Numbered from the stretch's first letter, positions 8,485 through 17,397 are shown. The stretch: 36,182 nucleotides of DNA from Tomitella cavernea (GCF_016599145.1 NZ_JAENKO010000045.1:1-36182), one strand, 5' to 3'. Notes: a model not told the origin generated them from the letters alone. Translations and numbers: made by a program.

Positions 8485-8521
8485 CGGAGCGGCCGGGCCC
8501 GTCGCGGGCCCGGCCGCTCCG
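8485..8521. terminator. Bidirectional hairpin between cspB and DUF2771 gene
   Basis: A perfect 17-bp stem (arm CGGAGCGGCCGGGCCCG) closes a 3-nt TCG loop. There is no T tract on either side. It lies between convergent genes, 31 bp after cspB and 18 bp after the DUF2771 gene, and probably ends both transcripts. Confidence 0.75.
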
Positions 8522-8539
8522 ATGCTTACAAGGGCGGGA

Positions 8540-9121
8540 TCAGCGGGTCTTGATGGACCACGTCGCGTGGTCGATGTACGTGACGTCGCCTGTCGCCTGG
8601 TCGATGATGCCGGTGGGCAGGGTGATCTCGACGCCGGCGAGAACGTTGCCGTCCGGGTTCACCGGTGGCACGGTGATGCTTCGGGTGCTGCCGGGAGTGA
8701 AGATCTGCTCCTCCGGGATCAGCGAACCCACACCGCCGTCCACGACACCGGGGTCGACGTAGTAGCGCTTCAAGCTCCAGGGGGCTTTCGCGATGGCGTC
8801 GGGGACATCGATGACCAGCGGGGTGCCTTCGCGCACGGGGATGTCGGCCGTCTCGCCGGGAGTGTCGCACTCGGTGGGCGTCTGCGGATCGCACCATTCG
8901 AAGGGCTCCACCTCCACGGTGCGGTCGCCGGCGGTGGCCGTGACCACGGGCCGTTCGACCGTGTCGTCGGTGACGATGGCCAGGACGAGGAACGTGACAC
9001 CCACGACGGCCGCCACGGCGACGACCGCGATGAGGCTGCGCAGGATCAGCCGGGTGCGGCGGCTGCGGACCCGGCGCGGGCGCTTTGCGCTCCGGCGGGT
9101 GCGTGCGTCGGTTGTGCTCAC
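8540..9121 (-). CDS. DUF2771 membrane-anchored exported protein
   Basis: A 193-residue protein from GTG 9121, supported by GAGGAG 6 nt upstream. An Arg-rich cytoplasmic head of about 27 residues (TRRSAKRPRRVRSRRTRL) is followed by one membrane segment (LIAVVAVAAVVGVTFLVLAI) and an extracytoplasmic beta-rich domain. Two cysteines in the domain (EWCDP, TECDTP) could form a disulfide. The layout and the repeated VEVEPFEWCD, IDVPDAIAKAPW and GVEITLPTGI elements fit DUF2771, the family of Rv0875c. It lies 105 bp after the MFS gene on the same strand, as in mycobacteria. Function unknown. Confidence 0.83.
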   Translation of the reverse strand: MSTTDARTRRSAKRPRRVRSRRTRLILRSLIAVVAVAAVVGVTFLVLAIVTDDTVERPVVTATAGDRTVEVEPFEWCDPQTPTECDTPGETADIPVREGTPLVIDVPDAIAKAPWSLKRYYVDPGVVDGGVGSLIPEEQIFTPGSTRSITVPPVNPDGNVLAGVEITLPTGIIDQATGDVTYIDHATWSIKTR

Positions 9122-9226
9122 CTGGTGCTCCTCGATCTCTGCGTCGCCGGTGTCTCCCGGCGCTCGGACGGCCCTTCCTGCGAGGCCTGCCCTCCCTGCG
9201 ATAGCCGTCTATCGCCTGCCGCCGGT

Positions 9227-11221
9227 TCAGCCCGTGGGCGACGACCGTGCCGCGTCGGCTGCGATCTCGGGCGCGACGGTGTCGGGCCTGCGGCCGCGGA
9301 AGGCGGGGATCACCGACCTGCCCTGCGATATGAGCACGGTCTGGACCAGTCCCACCACCAGGATGCACGAGATCACCGTGAACCCTATCCAGTAGTCGGT
9401 GGGCAGCAGTACGCCGAGTGCGCCGCCGAGGACCCAGCTGAGCTGGAGGATCGTCTCCGAACGTCCGAAGGCCGACGCCCGGGACCGGTCGGGGAGGTCC
9501 TGCTGGATCGCGGCGTCGAGCGAGACCTTGGCCAGCGCGCTCGCGATGTTGCCGAGCAGCGCGGCCAGCGCCACCGTGGCGAGTACGTGCGTGCCGGCCG
9601 CGAAGGCCGCGGCGATGAATGCGGCCGCAGTGCACCAGAGCACGACCGTCGCGGGCTTGCGCAGCGTGATCCGTGCGCCCGCCGCGTTCCCCGCCACGTT
9701 GCCGGCGCCGGCGGCGACCGCGATCATTCCCGTGAGAATCAGGCCCAGCAGGCCTTCCTCGTCGGCGTGCGCCTTGGCGACGAACGGGATGTACAGGAAC
9801 AGAAATCCGATGAGGACCTTGATCGTGCCGGTTCCCCACAGCCCGGTGAGTATGTTGTGTCCCAACGGCTGGCGCAGGGAGGAGGATGCGGACCTGCCGC
9901 GCCCTAGGCGACGGCGGCGGGTGGAGCCTTCACGTGCCTCCGAGCCGGGCCGGCCTTCCACGTCGGGCGCGGCAGCGGGGGCAGGGGTCCCGTGGTAGGT
10001 GAAGGTGGTGGCGATCTCGCCCTCGGTGACCTCCACCCACGCGGGGATGCGCATGCTCAGGTACGCGCCGCCGAGCGCGAACACCGCCGTGAGCCACAGC
10101 GCGCCCGAGGACCCGGCTGCGAACGCGACGATTCCGGCGATCGCGCCCGCGACCGTGGTGCCGCCCACCAGGCCGAAGATCTGCAGCCGGGAGTTGACGC
10201 GCACCAGGTCCATGTCCGGGGGCAGGAGTCGCGGCGTGACGGCGGATTTGAGTACGGAGAACGACTTGCTCATCACCAGCATGCCGAGGGCCGCCGGGTA
10301 GAGCACCCACGAGTCGAAGTTGAGCGCGAGGATGATCGCGAGCACGACGCGCACCCCGTACGAGGAGGCGAGTGCGATGCGGCGCCCGCGCTGGATCCGG
10401 TCGAGTGCGGGGCCGATCAACGGCGCGATGACGGCGAACGGCGCCAACGTCACCAGCAGGTACAGGGCCACCTTGGTCTTCGACTCGCCGGTGGCTGCGG
10501 AGAAGAACAGGGTGTTGGCCAGGGCCACAGTCAGTGCTGCGTCGCAGGCGAAGTTGGCCATGTACGCCCAGATGAGCGCGGTGAGTCCGGATTTGTCGGC
10601 GCCGTCCGCGCTGGCTGCGCGGCGCACGGAGGCGATCCCCTGGGCGGTGAGCTGGCGGCTGCGCATGGCGGCCACACGGGTGACTGTGATCTTGCGCGGC
10701 AGGCCCTTGCCTCGCCGTCCGCCGCGGGCGCCGTCCTGCCGGGCGTGGTCCACGCCGTCCGCGGAGCTGTCCGCGTGCGGCGCACGGACCCCGTCGGCGT
10801 CACCCGACGTGTCGGGGGCGTCGACGGCGCGGGTGCGTCCTGCCGCGGCGTCCCCGTGCAGCGGCGGGAGCGACGGGCGGCGCGGCGGATCCTGGCGGCG
10901 CGGCGGATCCTGGCGGCGGGCCCGGGGCGCGCGGTGCGTGTGTCCGGAGTGCGGATCGTGGGCGACCGGATCGTCCCCGCGAGCTCCGCACGCAGCGTCC
11001 GCCGGATACGGGTCGGGGTGGGTCGGGTAATTCGCCATCCCCGGGTGGCGGGGTACGGAGGGGGCGTGCGGGATGAACTCCGTACCGCCGGGAGCGCCCA
11101 CGCGCCGCCCGTCGTGCGGCGCGTGCGGGTATGCGGTGTCACCGTTGCGGTCCGGGCCGCCGTCACGCGACGGTCGCCTGCGCGGCCACCCGGGCCGGTG
11201 GCGTGGATCGTCTTCGGTCAC
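9227..11221 (-). CDS. MFS transporter with long disordered N-terminus
   Basis: A 664-residue protein matching the Rv0876c position. Residues 1 to about 200 are hydrophilic and disordered, rich in Pro, Arg, His and Asp, with a tandem RRQDPPRRQDPP. From about residue 215 there are around twelve membrane segments (LIWAYMANFACDAALTVALA, ALYLLVTLAPFAVIAPLIGP, and so on), with a basic cytoplasmic loop near the middle (TRRRRLGRGRSASSS). PLIGPALDRIQRGRR is the MFS loop 2-3 motif and DRSRASAFGRSE a second cytoplasmic signature. The substrate is unknown. GTG 11221 is chosen: AAGAAT lies 6 nt before it, and GGGGAAG could also act as a ribosome site. A more upstream start would run into the divergent promoter. 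Confidence 0.88.
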   Translation of the reverse strand: MTEDDPRHRPGWPRRRPSRDGGPDRNGDTAYPHAPHDGRRVGAPGGTEFIPHAPSVPRHPGMANYPTHPDPYPADAACGARGDDPVAHDPHSGHTHRAPRARRQDPPRRQDPPRRPSLPPLHGDAAAGRTRAVDAPDTSGDADGVRAPHADSSADGVDHARQDGARGGRRGKGLPRKITVTRVAAMRSRQLTAQGIASVRRAASADGADKSGLTALIWAYMANFACDAALTVALANTLFFSAATGESKTKVALYLLVTLAPFAVIAPLIGPALDRIQRGRRIALASSYGVRVVLAIILALNFDSWVLYPAALGMLVMSKSFSVLKSAVTPRLLPPDMDLVRVNSRLQIFGLVGGTTVAGAIAGIVAFAAGSSGALWLTAVFALGGAYLSMRIPAWVEVTEGEIATTFTYHGTPAPAAAPDVEGRPGSEAREGSTRRRRLGRGRSASSSLRQPLGHNILTGLWGTGTIKVLIGFLFLYIPFVAKAHADEEGLLGLILTGMIAVAAGAGNVAGNAAGARITLRKPATVVLWCTAAAFIAAAFAAGTHVLATVALAALLGNIASALAKVSLDAAIQQDLPDRSRASAFGRSETILQLSWVLGGALGVLLPTDYWIGFTVISCILVVGLVQTVLISQGRSVIPAFRGRRPDTVAPEIAADAARSSPTG

Positions 11222-11227
11222 GTGTCG

Positions 11228-11233
11228 ATTCTT
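11228..11233 (-). promoter_or_regulatory. -10-like hexamer AAGAAT of the MFS gene
   Basis: Minus-strand AAGAAT is 6 nt before GTG 11221. It overlaps a possible weak Shine-Dalgarno (GGGGAAG), so leaderless use is uncertain. Confidence 0.35.
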
Positions 11234-11352
11234 CCCCAGAAGCGCGGACCGTGCCGACAGGGGGCGGCCCGGAATGTCCCCGAGTGTGACAGTGAACACC
11301 GCCGGGCGGGGCGGGAGACGGCGGCCGCCGTGACGGACTCGGGGCTATACGG

Positions 11353-11358
11353 CAAAAT
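11353..11358 (+). promoter_or_regulatory. -10-like hexamer CAAAAT of the DUF3027 gene
   Basis: CAAAAT is 7 nt before GTG 11366, the same spacing as at other leaderless-looking genes here. It overlaps the alternative ATG at 11357. Confidence 0.4.
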
Positions 11359-11365
11359 GGGGGCT

Positions 11366-12292
11366 GTGAATTCCGTCGACTATCCCACTGCAGGTGATCG
11401 TGCCGTCGCGTCGTCCGCGGACGCCGCGACGGATCCCGCCGCGGCGGACGTGCCGCGCGTGCTCGCCGACGCGGTCACGCTCGCGCGCGCCGCGGTCGTC
11501 GAGCTCGGCGAGGGCGCCGTGGGCGACCATCTCGTCACGGTGAGCGAAGACGATGCGTCCGCTTCGCACTACTTCGCCGCGGACATCCAGGGGTACCGCG
11601 GATGGCAGTGGGTGGTGGTGGTGGCGGCCGCGCCGGATTCGGATGCGGCGACGGTCAGCGAGATCGCACTGCTTCCGGGGGTCGATGCGCTCGTCGCGCC
11701 GCAATGGACCCCGTGGGAGGAGCGGGTGCGCCCCGGCGACCTCGGCCCCGGCGACCTCCTGCCCCCGCCCGCCGACGATCCGCGCTTGGTACCGGGCTAT
11801 GTCGCGAACGGTGATCCGGAAGTCGACGAGGTGGCCTGGGAAGTCGGGCTGGGCCGGCGTCAGGTGATGAGCCGTGAGGGGCGCGATCTCGCCGCGCAGC
11901 GCTGGCACGACGGCGATCACGGCCCGGGCTCGGGAATGGCCAAGGCGGCGCCGGGCACATGCGACGGGTGCGGCTTCTACCTTCCGCTGGCGGGGGCGCT
12001 CCACGGGGAGTTCGGCGTGTGCGGAAACGCGTTCGCCGCCGACGGCGCCGTGGTGCACGCCCATTACGGCTGCGGTGCGCACTCGGACACTTCACTGCCC
12101 ACCGGCGCAGGCTCACCCGCATACGATCCGTATGACGACGGGGCGTTCGAGTCGGTGACGGTGCAGGCGCCGACGCACGCCGACGAGGCCGCCGTGTCCG
12201 GCGCGGGGCAGACGGCGCCGTCCATGGGGACCGGTGGGGCGCCGTCCATGGGGACCGGTGGGGCGCCGTCCACGGGGACCAGTGACGACTGA
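11366..12292 (+). CDS. DUF3027 family protein (Rv0877-like)
   Basis: About 308 residues. The conserved core includes YFAADIQGYRGWQWVVVVAA, the segment VSEIALLPGVDALVAPQWTP, WEERVRPGDLGPGDLLPP and AQRWHDGDHGPGSGMAKAAP. A cysteine cluster follows (CDGCGFYLPL, FGVCGNAF, YGCGAHSD), which looks like a zinc site. The last 40 residues are low complexity with a tandem APSMGTGG repeat. GTG 11366 is preferred for its -10-like hexamer; ATG 11357 is the alternative and adds three residues. The next gene starts inside this one (11-bp overlap). The family is restricted to actinobacteria as far as I know and has no established function. Confidence 0.85.
   Translation: MNSVDYPTAGDRAVASSADAATDPAAADVPRVLADAVTLARAAVVELGEGAVGDHLVTVSEDDASASHYFAADIQGYRGWQWVVVVAAAPDSDAATVSEIALLPGVDALVAPQWTPWEERVRPGDLGPGDLLPPPADDPRLVPGYVANGDPEVDEVAWEVGLGRRQVMSREGRDLAAQRWHDGDHGPGSGMAKAAPGTCDGCGFYLPLAGALHGEFGVCGNAFAADGAVVHAHYGCGAHSDTSLPTGAGSPAYDPYDDGAFESVTVQAPTHADEAAVSGAGQTAPSMGTGGAPSMGTGGAPSTGTSDD
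12215..12286 (+). repeat. 24-bp tandem repeat at the end of the DUF3027 gene
   Basis: The 24-bp unit beginning GCGCCGTCCATGGGG occurs at 12215-12238 and 12239-12262, with a diverged third copy at 12263-12286. It encodes APSMGTGG repeats in the DUF3027 tail. The third copy contains the GTG start of the next gene. Confidence 0.88.
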
Positions 12293-15200
12293 CCGCATCG
12301 CGGATCGTCCGCACGATCCGTCGGAGAACGCGGACCCGTTCGATACTGCGGACCCGTTCGATACCGCCGACCTCCGCGACGCGACGCTGGTATCTTGGCG
12401 GCGCTCGCCGACTCGGCTCCGGGAGGACGCCGCGGCGGAGGCGGATCTCCGTCGGGGCGGATACCGGGACCGTGTCCTCACCGAACTCGCCCAGAACGCC
12501 GCGGACGCGGCCGCGGAGGCGGGGGTGGCCGGTGAGCTCACCGTCGTGGTGGGGACCGGTCCCGACGGTGATGAGCTGCGCGTCGCCAACACGGGTGCGC
12601 CGCTGAGCCGCGCCGGGGTCGACACCCTGTGCGCGCTGCGGGCGTCCGCGAAGACCGGCGGCGTAGGCCGGTTCGGCGTGGGCTTCACCGCGGTGACGGC
12701 GTTGGGCGACAGGGCGGAGATCCGGTCGCGGCGCGGCGGCATCGTGTTCTCTGCAGAGTGCACACGCGCCGCCGTTGCGGCGGCGGGGGTGCCGGAGCCG
12801 GCGGAGGGCGTGCCGACGCTGCGGCTGCCGTGGCCGTCCCCGGCGGAGCCCTCGGCCGGTGCGGACACGGAGGTGGTCGTCGGCCTGCGCGCGGGGGTCG
12901 ACTCCGGCGCATTGACGGAGTCGTTCTGCGCGGAGGCGCCTGAACTGCTTCTGGAGCTTCCGGCGCTCACCGCCATCACCGTCGGCGACCTGCGGTGGAC
13001 GCGCGACGATGAATCGATCGGGGCCGGGGCGCATGACGGAACCGCCGGGGGCGGTAGGCAGGGCCCGGTGCTGTGCTACCGCCGGATCAGGGATCCGGCG
13101 GGCGTCGTCGCGACGTGGCTCGAGGCGTCCGTGCCGGGCGCCCGGTGGCTCGCGCGGATGGAGGACGGCGCGGTGGTGGCCGGGGCTCCGGACGTTGTGC
13201 GCGCACCCACCCGTTCCGACGAGGAGCTCTCGCTGCCTGCGCTGCTCATCGCCGACGCACCGATGGCCCCCGACCGCCGCCGGCTCATGCCCGGCACCGT
13301 GCTGAGCACGGCGGCGTCGCACTATCCCGATCTGGTGTGTGCGGTGCCGGCGGAGGAGAGGCTGCGCCTGCTGCCGGAGGCCGGTTTTCCGCGGGGGCCG
13401 GTCGACGCCCGAATGCGTGAGGACATCACCGCGGCGCTCGGCACCCGCCGGTGGCTGCCGACCGTGCAGGGACGCGACGCGACCGGTGGGGCGGCGATCA
13501 TCGTTCCGGGTCTCACCGGCGATCTCGCCGAGGTGCTGCACGACACCGTCGACTCTCTGGTGGCACCGGAGTTCTCCGGGCCGCGGGCGCAGACGCTCCT
13601 CGCACCGTACGGGGTGAGGACCCTTACCGCCGCCGGACTGGTGGAACTGCTCACCGGCGTGGACCGGCCGCCGTCATGGTGGGGGCGGCTGTACGCAGCC
13701 CTGGAGCCGCTGGCGGCGGACTCGGCGGTGCTCGACCAGCTCGGGGCACTGCCGGTTCCCCTCGCCGACGGACGCACCGTCACCGGCCCCCGCACCGTCG
13801 TCATCGGCGACGACCTGCCCGCGGACCCGCAGGGCGGCGCCCCGGACACGAGCGCCGTGCCGATGCTGCCGTGGGTGCGGCTCGTCCATCCGGCCGCGGC
13901 GCACGGACTGCTGCTCCGGCTCGGCGCCGCCCAGGTCCGCACCGGTGATCTGCTGACCGACCCCGCCCTGCGCACCGCGGTCGAAGACGAGCTCGAATCG
14001 GCACTCACCGGGGAGTTTCCGGCAGGCGGCCGCGACACACCCACCGGCGGCGCTCCGGAGGGTGTGAGCGGCCTCGCGGACGCGGTTCTGCGGCTCGTGC
14101 GCCTGACCGCGGCGGAGACGCCGGCAGGGGACGGGTCGACAGAGATGCTGCCGGACTGGCTCGGCATGCTCCCACTGCCGGACGCATGCGGCGAACTGCG
14201 CGCCGCCGACGAGCTGTTGGCGCCGGGGGCGCCGCTGGCGGAGGTGCTCGTCGCGGACTCCCCGTTCGGCATGCTCGACGCGTGCGTGGTCGAAGAGTAT
14301 GGGATCGACGCGGCCCGCGCCGTCGGAGTGGGCTGGGGATTCAGCGTAATGCGCGACGAAGCGCCCACAGGTCCCGATCACGACCTGGACGACGAGGCCG
14401 CCTGGTGGTCGGCCTTGGACGACGAACCCGAGACCCTCGTCGCCGTGCGCGACCTGGACCTGGTGGACCCGCACAGATGGAGCGAGGCGCTGCGGGTGTT
14501 GGCCGGTGATGGGCGGATCCGACCGCTGCTCGATGATCGCGACGGCTACACCGCGTGGTGGCTGCGTCGGCACGCGGAGATCGACGGGACCCCTGTCGCG
14601 GCCCTGCGCGGCGACGACCCGACGTTCGAGGGGCTCCTCGACGTTTTTCCCGGTCCGCAAGCATCCGCCGCAGACTCCGCGGGGCCGTCCGGTGATCTGC
14701 GGACGGCGATCGGCAGGGGTGTCCTCGCTCGCGGCACGGTGGACAGCGCGGGGCTGGCCCGGACGCTGATCCGGCGGCTCGCCGACCACGCCCGCACGCC
14801 GCGGCCCGCAGTCATCGTGCACGCGCACCGAATGCTGGCGGGGGCACTGGAGGACGGGACCGTCGGTCTGGACGACGTCGCACCGCCGGACGCCGTGCGC
14901 GCGGTGGATGGCAGCGTCGTGGCCGCGGCGGAGGCACTCGTGCTGGACCGTCCATGGCTCGCCGCGGTGGTGCCGCAGCTGCGGTTGGTGGTGGGCGCCG
15001 TCGCCGGCGCAGACGCGCTGGCCGATCTGCTGGACGTCGAGTTGGCGTCGCGGGTGGTACGCGCGTCGGTGACGTCGTCCGGACGGCGCAGCACCTGGGA
15101 GGCGGAACCCGGCGCGGTCGTAGCCGCGGTGCAGGCCGGCGTCGAGCTACCGTACGGGCCGTTGGTGGTGCACGAGGACGGACTCGCCGTGCACGCCGAA

Positions 15201-15323
15201 ATGGGGGGTGAGGGGCCGCGCGAGGTGGCGGTGCCCTGGTGGATCGACGGCGAGGGCACCGTGCACACCGACGGGGCGTGGGCGGCGGCCGTCGCCGGTG
15301 CCGCCGCGGCGCAGCGGGACTGA
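12282..15323 (+). CDS. Hsp90/sacsin-type ATP-binding protein
   Basis: A 1013-residue cytoplasmic protein with a GHKL (Bergerat) ATPase domain at its N-terminus. The N box is ELAQNAADAA (about 68-77, the catalytic Glu and Mg-binding Asn), the ATP-lid segment ELRVANTGAPLS (about 98-109) and the glycine box GRFGVGFTAV (about 129-138). This is the arrangement found in sacsin-like and Hsp90-like proteins. The remaining 850 residues are acidic, mostly soluble and of no family I recognise. GTG 12282 overlaps the DUF3027 gene by 11 bp with GGGG just upstream, so the two are probably translationally coupled and may act together. Near the N-terminus DPFDTA is repeated. A chaperone-like role is inference. 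Confidence 0.85.
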   Translation: MTTDRIADRPHDPSENADPFDTADPFDTADLRDATLVSWRRSPTRLREDAAAEADLRRGGYRDRVLTELAQNAADAAAEAGVAGELTVVVGTGPDGDELRVANTGAPLSRAGVDTLCALRASAKTGGVGRFGVGFTAVTALGDRAEIRSRRGGIVFSAECTRAAVAAAGVPEPAEGVPTLRLPWPSPAEPSAGADTEVVVGLRAGVDSGALTESFCAEAPELLLELPALTAITVGDLRWTRDDESIGAGAHDGTAGGGRQGPVLCYRRIRDPAGVVATWLEASVPGARWLARMEDGAVVAGAPDVVRAPTRSDEELSLPALLIADAPMAPDRRRLMPGTVLSTAASHYPDLVCAVPAEERLRLLPEAGFPRGPVDARMREDITAALGTRRWLPTVQGRDATGGAAIIVPGLTGDLAEVLHDTVDSLVAPEFSGPRAQTLLAPYGVRTLTAAGLVELLTGVDRPPSWWGRLYAALEPLAADSAVLDQLGALPVPLADGRTVTGPRTVVIGDDLPADPQGGAPDTSAVPMLPWVRLVHPAAAHGLLLRLGAAQVRTGDLLTDPALRTAVEDELESALTGEFPAGGRDTPTGGAPEGVSGLADAVLRLVRLTAAETPAGDGSTEMLPDWLGMLPLPDACGELRAADELLAPGAPLAEVLVADSPFGMLDACVVEEYGIDAARAVGVGWGFSVMRDEAPTGPDHDLDDEAAWWSALDDEPETLVAVRDLDLVDPHRWSEALRVLAGDGRIRPLLDDRDGYTAWWLRRHAEIDGTPVAALRGDDPTFEGLLDVFPGPQASAADSAGPSGDLRTAIGRGVLARGTVDSAGLARTLIRRLADHARTPRPAVIVHAHRMLAGALEDGTVGLDDVAPPDAVRAVDGSVVAAAEALVLDRPWLAAVVPQLRLVVGAVAGADALADLLDVELASRVVRASVTSSGRRSTWEAEPGAVVAAVQAGVELPYGPLVVHEDGLAVHAEMGGEGPREVAVPWWIDGEGTVHTDGAWAAAVAGAAAAQRD

Positions 15324-15340
15324 CGCCCGCGGCGCAGAAC

Positions 15341-15658
15341 TCAGGCCAGGCCCTGTTGGGCGCCCTTGCGCCCCGACCGTGCGCCGCGCCGTTGCACCAA
15401 GAAGACGGCGGTGCCGAGCGCGCCGATGACCAGCCCCGCATAGCAGACGGGGAGTGCGCTCGCCGAGGTTCCCTGGGTGACCAGGATGAGGACGGTCGCG
15501 ATGATCCAGGCGCCGAACCCGGCGGCGACGACGGGGCGGGGGTCCAGCACGGCGGCGGGGAGCGTGGGCCCTTCCGGCGCGCCGCCGGTGCCAGGGGGCG
15601 CCGCAGCGGTGCGCGGTGCGTGCGGCTCGTCCGGGGCGCCGGGTTGCTCGTCGTTCAC
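15341..15658 (-). CDS. DUF2530 small membrane protein (Rv0879c-like)
   Basis: A 105-residue protein from GTG 15658. A Pro/Ala-rich N-terminus of about 40 residues is followed by two membrane segments, VVAAGFGAWIIATVLILVTQ and LPVCYAGLVIGALGTAVFLV, and a basic tail QRRGARSGRKGAQ. Length and topology fit DUF2530, which sits between the DUF3027 region and the purine permease/SpoU genes in related genomes. It is convergent with the Hsp90-like gene (17 bp apart) and divergent from azgA. TAGTCT lies 7 nt before the start. Function unknown. Confidence 0.8.
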   Translation of the reverse strand: MNDEQPGAPDEPHAPRTAAAPPGTGGAPEGPTLPAAVLDPRPVVAAGFGAWIIATVLILVTQGTSASALPVCYAGLVIGALGTAVFLVQRRGARSGRKGAQQGLA

Positions 15659-15665
15659 GGGGCTG

Positions 15666-15671
15666 AGACTA
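15666..15671 (-). promoter_or_regulatory. -10-like hexamer TAGTCT of the DUF2530 gene
   Basis: Minus-strand TAGTCT is 7 nt before GTG 15658 with no ribosome site, fitting a leaderless promoter. Confidence 0.45.
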
Positions 15672-15761
15672 CCCGGACGTCAGCTGCCACCGGCAGTGCG
15701 CGGCGGTGAGAGGAACGCCATGGGCGCGGGCTTTCGTGGCGGTATCGGACGTCCGGTAACT

Positions 15762-15767
15762 TATCCT
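15762..15767 (+). promoter_or_regulatory. -10-like hexamer TATCCT of the purine permease gene
   Basis: TATCCT is followed by 7 nt and the ATG at 15775. The spacer GCTCTTC has no purine-rich ribosome site, so the mRNA is probably leaderless. Confidence 0.55.
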
Positions 15768-15774
15768 GCTCTTC

Positions 15775-17292
15775 ATGGCAGACGACAACGCAGCGCAGGC
15801 GGGGCCCGCGACGGAATCCGGCACCGGCGCCGCGCAGGCACCTCCGAGCCGGCTGCCCGCCGTCGACGCCTTCTTCAAGATCTCCGAACGCGGCTCCACC
15901 TACACGCGTGAGATCCGCGGCGGCGTCGTCACCTTCGTCACCATGGCGTACATCATCGTGCTCAACCCGCTGATCCTCGGAAGTTTCAGCGAGGACGACG
16001 CGGCGGCGCACAAGGACGTGCTCGGCAACATCCTGCCGGTCGGGCAGGTGGCCGCGGTGACGGCACTGGTGGCGGGCGTGATGACCATCGCGTTCGGGCT
16101 CATCGCCAAGTATCCGTTCGGCTTCGCGGCAGGGCTTGGCATCAACACGTTGCTGGCGGTCTCCATCGTCCCGAAGGTCACCTGGCCGGAGGCGATGGGT
16201 CTGGTCGTCATCGACGGCATCATCATCGTCATCCTCGCCGCCACCGGGTTCCGGACCTCCGTGTTCAATGCGATCCCCGCGCAGCTCAAGTCGTCGATCG
16301 CCGTGGGCATCGGCCTGTTCATCGCGTTCATCGGCCTGGTGGATGCGGGATTCGTGCGGCGCATTCCGGACTCGGCCAACACCACGGTTCCGGTGGGACT
16401 GGGCATCAACGGGTCGATCGCGTCCTGGCCGACCGCACTGTTCGTCTTCGGGCTGCTGCTGATGGGTGTGCTCGTCGCCCGCAAGGTGCGCGGCGGATTG
16501 CTGATCGGCATCGTCGTCACCACGGTCCTCGCCTTCGTCGTCGAGCAGATCTGGCACATCGGACCCTCTGCGGGCACCGATCCCAAGGGCTGGAGCATGT
16601 CGGTTCCGGACATCCCCGGCACGCTGGCCGGCCTGCCCGATCTGAGCCTGGTGGGGGAATTCAGCTTCGGCGCTTTCGCGCGTATCGGTGTGCTCTCGGC
16701 GTCGCTGCTGGTGTTCACGCTGGTTCTCGCCAACTTCTTCGACGCCATGGGGACGATGACGGGGTTGGGCAAGGAGGCGAGCCTGGCCGACAAGGACGGC
16801 ACCCTGCCCGGCATGGGGAAAGCGCTGATCGTCGAGGGGACGGGGGCCATCGCGGGCGGCGTCGGCTCCGCGTCGTCGAACACGGTCTTCGTCGACTCGG
16901 CGTCGGGAATCGCCGACGGCGCCCGAACAGGGCTAGCGAATATCGTGACCGGACTGCTGTTCATCGCCGCGATGTTCCTGACGCCTCTCTACGAGGTGGT
17001 TCCGCTGGAGGCCGCGGCGCCCGCACTGGTGGTGGTCGGCGCCATGATGATGAGCCAGATCAAGGACATCGACTTCGGCCGGTTCGACGTAGCGCTGCCC
17101 GCATTCCTCACCATCGTGACGATGCCGTTCACCTACTCGATCGCGAACGGGATCGGGGTCGGCTTCATCACGTGGGTGGTGCTGGCCGCGGCGACGGGCA
17201 AGGCGCGCAACACCCATCCTTTGATGTGGCTGGTGGCGATCGCGTTCGTCGCCTACTTCGCGGTCGGCCCGATCACGGACGCCGTGACCTGA
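15775..17292 (+). CDS. NCS2 purine permease, AzgA/PbuG type
   Basis: A 505-residue importer for hypoxanthine, guanine or adenine. It has about 12 to 14 hydrophobic segments. Family marks are VVTFVTMAYIIVLNPLIL near the N-terminus, FGFAAGLGINTLLA (the AzgA-type first half-helix region), ANFFDAMGTMTGLGKEA (the conserved substrate-site motif), and SSNTVFVDSASGIADGARTG. The N-terminal 30 residues are soluble. These features place it in the AzgA branch rather than the uracil/xanthine branch. M. tuberculosis lacks this gene at the equivalent spot as far as I recall. Exact substrate cannot be read from sequence. It is expressed from its own leaderless-looking promoter. Confidence 0.92.
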   Translation: MADDNAAQAGPATESGTGAAQAPPSRLPAVDAFFKISERGSTYTREIRGGVVTFVTMAYIIVLNPLILGSFSEDDAAAHKDVLGNILPVGQVAAVTALVAGVMTIAFGLIAKYPFGFAAGLGINTLLAVSIVPKVTWPEAMGLVVIDGIIIVILAATGFRTSVFNAIPAQLKSSIAVGIGLFIAFIGLVDAGFVRRIPDSANTTVPVGLGINGSIASWPTALFVFGLLLMGVLVARKVRGGLLIGIVVTTVLAFVVEQIWHIGPSAGTDPKGWSMSVPDIPGTLAGLPDLSLVGEFSFGAFARIGVLSASLLVFTLVLANFFDAMGTMTGLGKEASLADKDGTLPGMGKALIVEGTGAIAGGVGSASSNTVFVDSASGIADGARTGLANIVTGLLFIAAMFLTPLYEVVPLEAAAPALVVVGAMMMSQIKDIDFGRFDVALPAFLTIVTMPFTYSIANGIGVGFITWVVLAAATGKARNTHPLMWLVAIAFVAYFAVGPITDAVT

Positions 17293-17330
17293 GCGGGGAC
17301 CGATCTGCGTGATCGGGCATGGAACGACCA

Positions 17331-17363
17331 GGGCGGGCACGCGGCCGGGGCGGGCACGCGGCC
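17331..17363. repeat. Direct repeat of 16 bp, period 17
   Basis: GGGCGGGCACGCGGCC occurs at 17331-17346 and 17348-17363. It lies in the 117-bp gap between the purine permease and the methyltransferase gene; a GC-rich GGGC-GTC-GCCC hairpin follows and may act as a terminator. Confidence 0.75.
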
Positions 17364-17397
17364 CCGGGGCGGGCGTCGCCCGGGCCTGCGGCTGCGG

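Noticed and set aside
9992-11356. Long open frame on the plus strand before the DUF3027 gene
   Set aside because: It runs antisense to the MFS transporter gene; high GC keeps frames open, and its translation is Arg/Gly-rich without any family signature.
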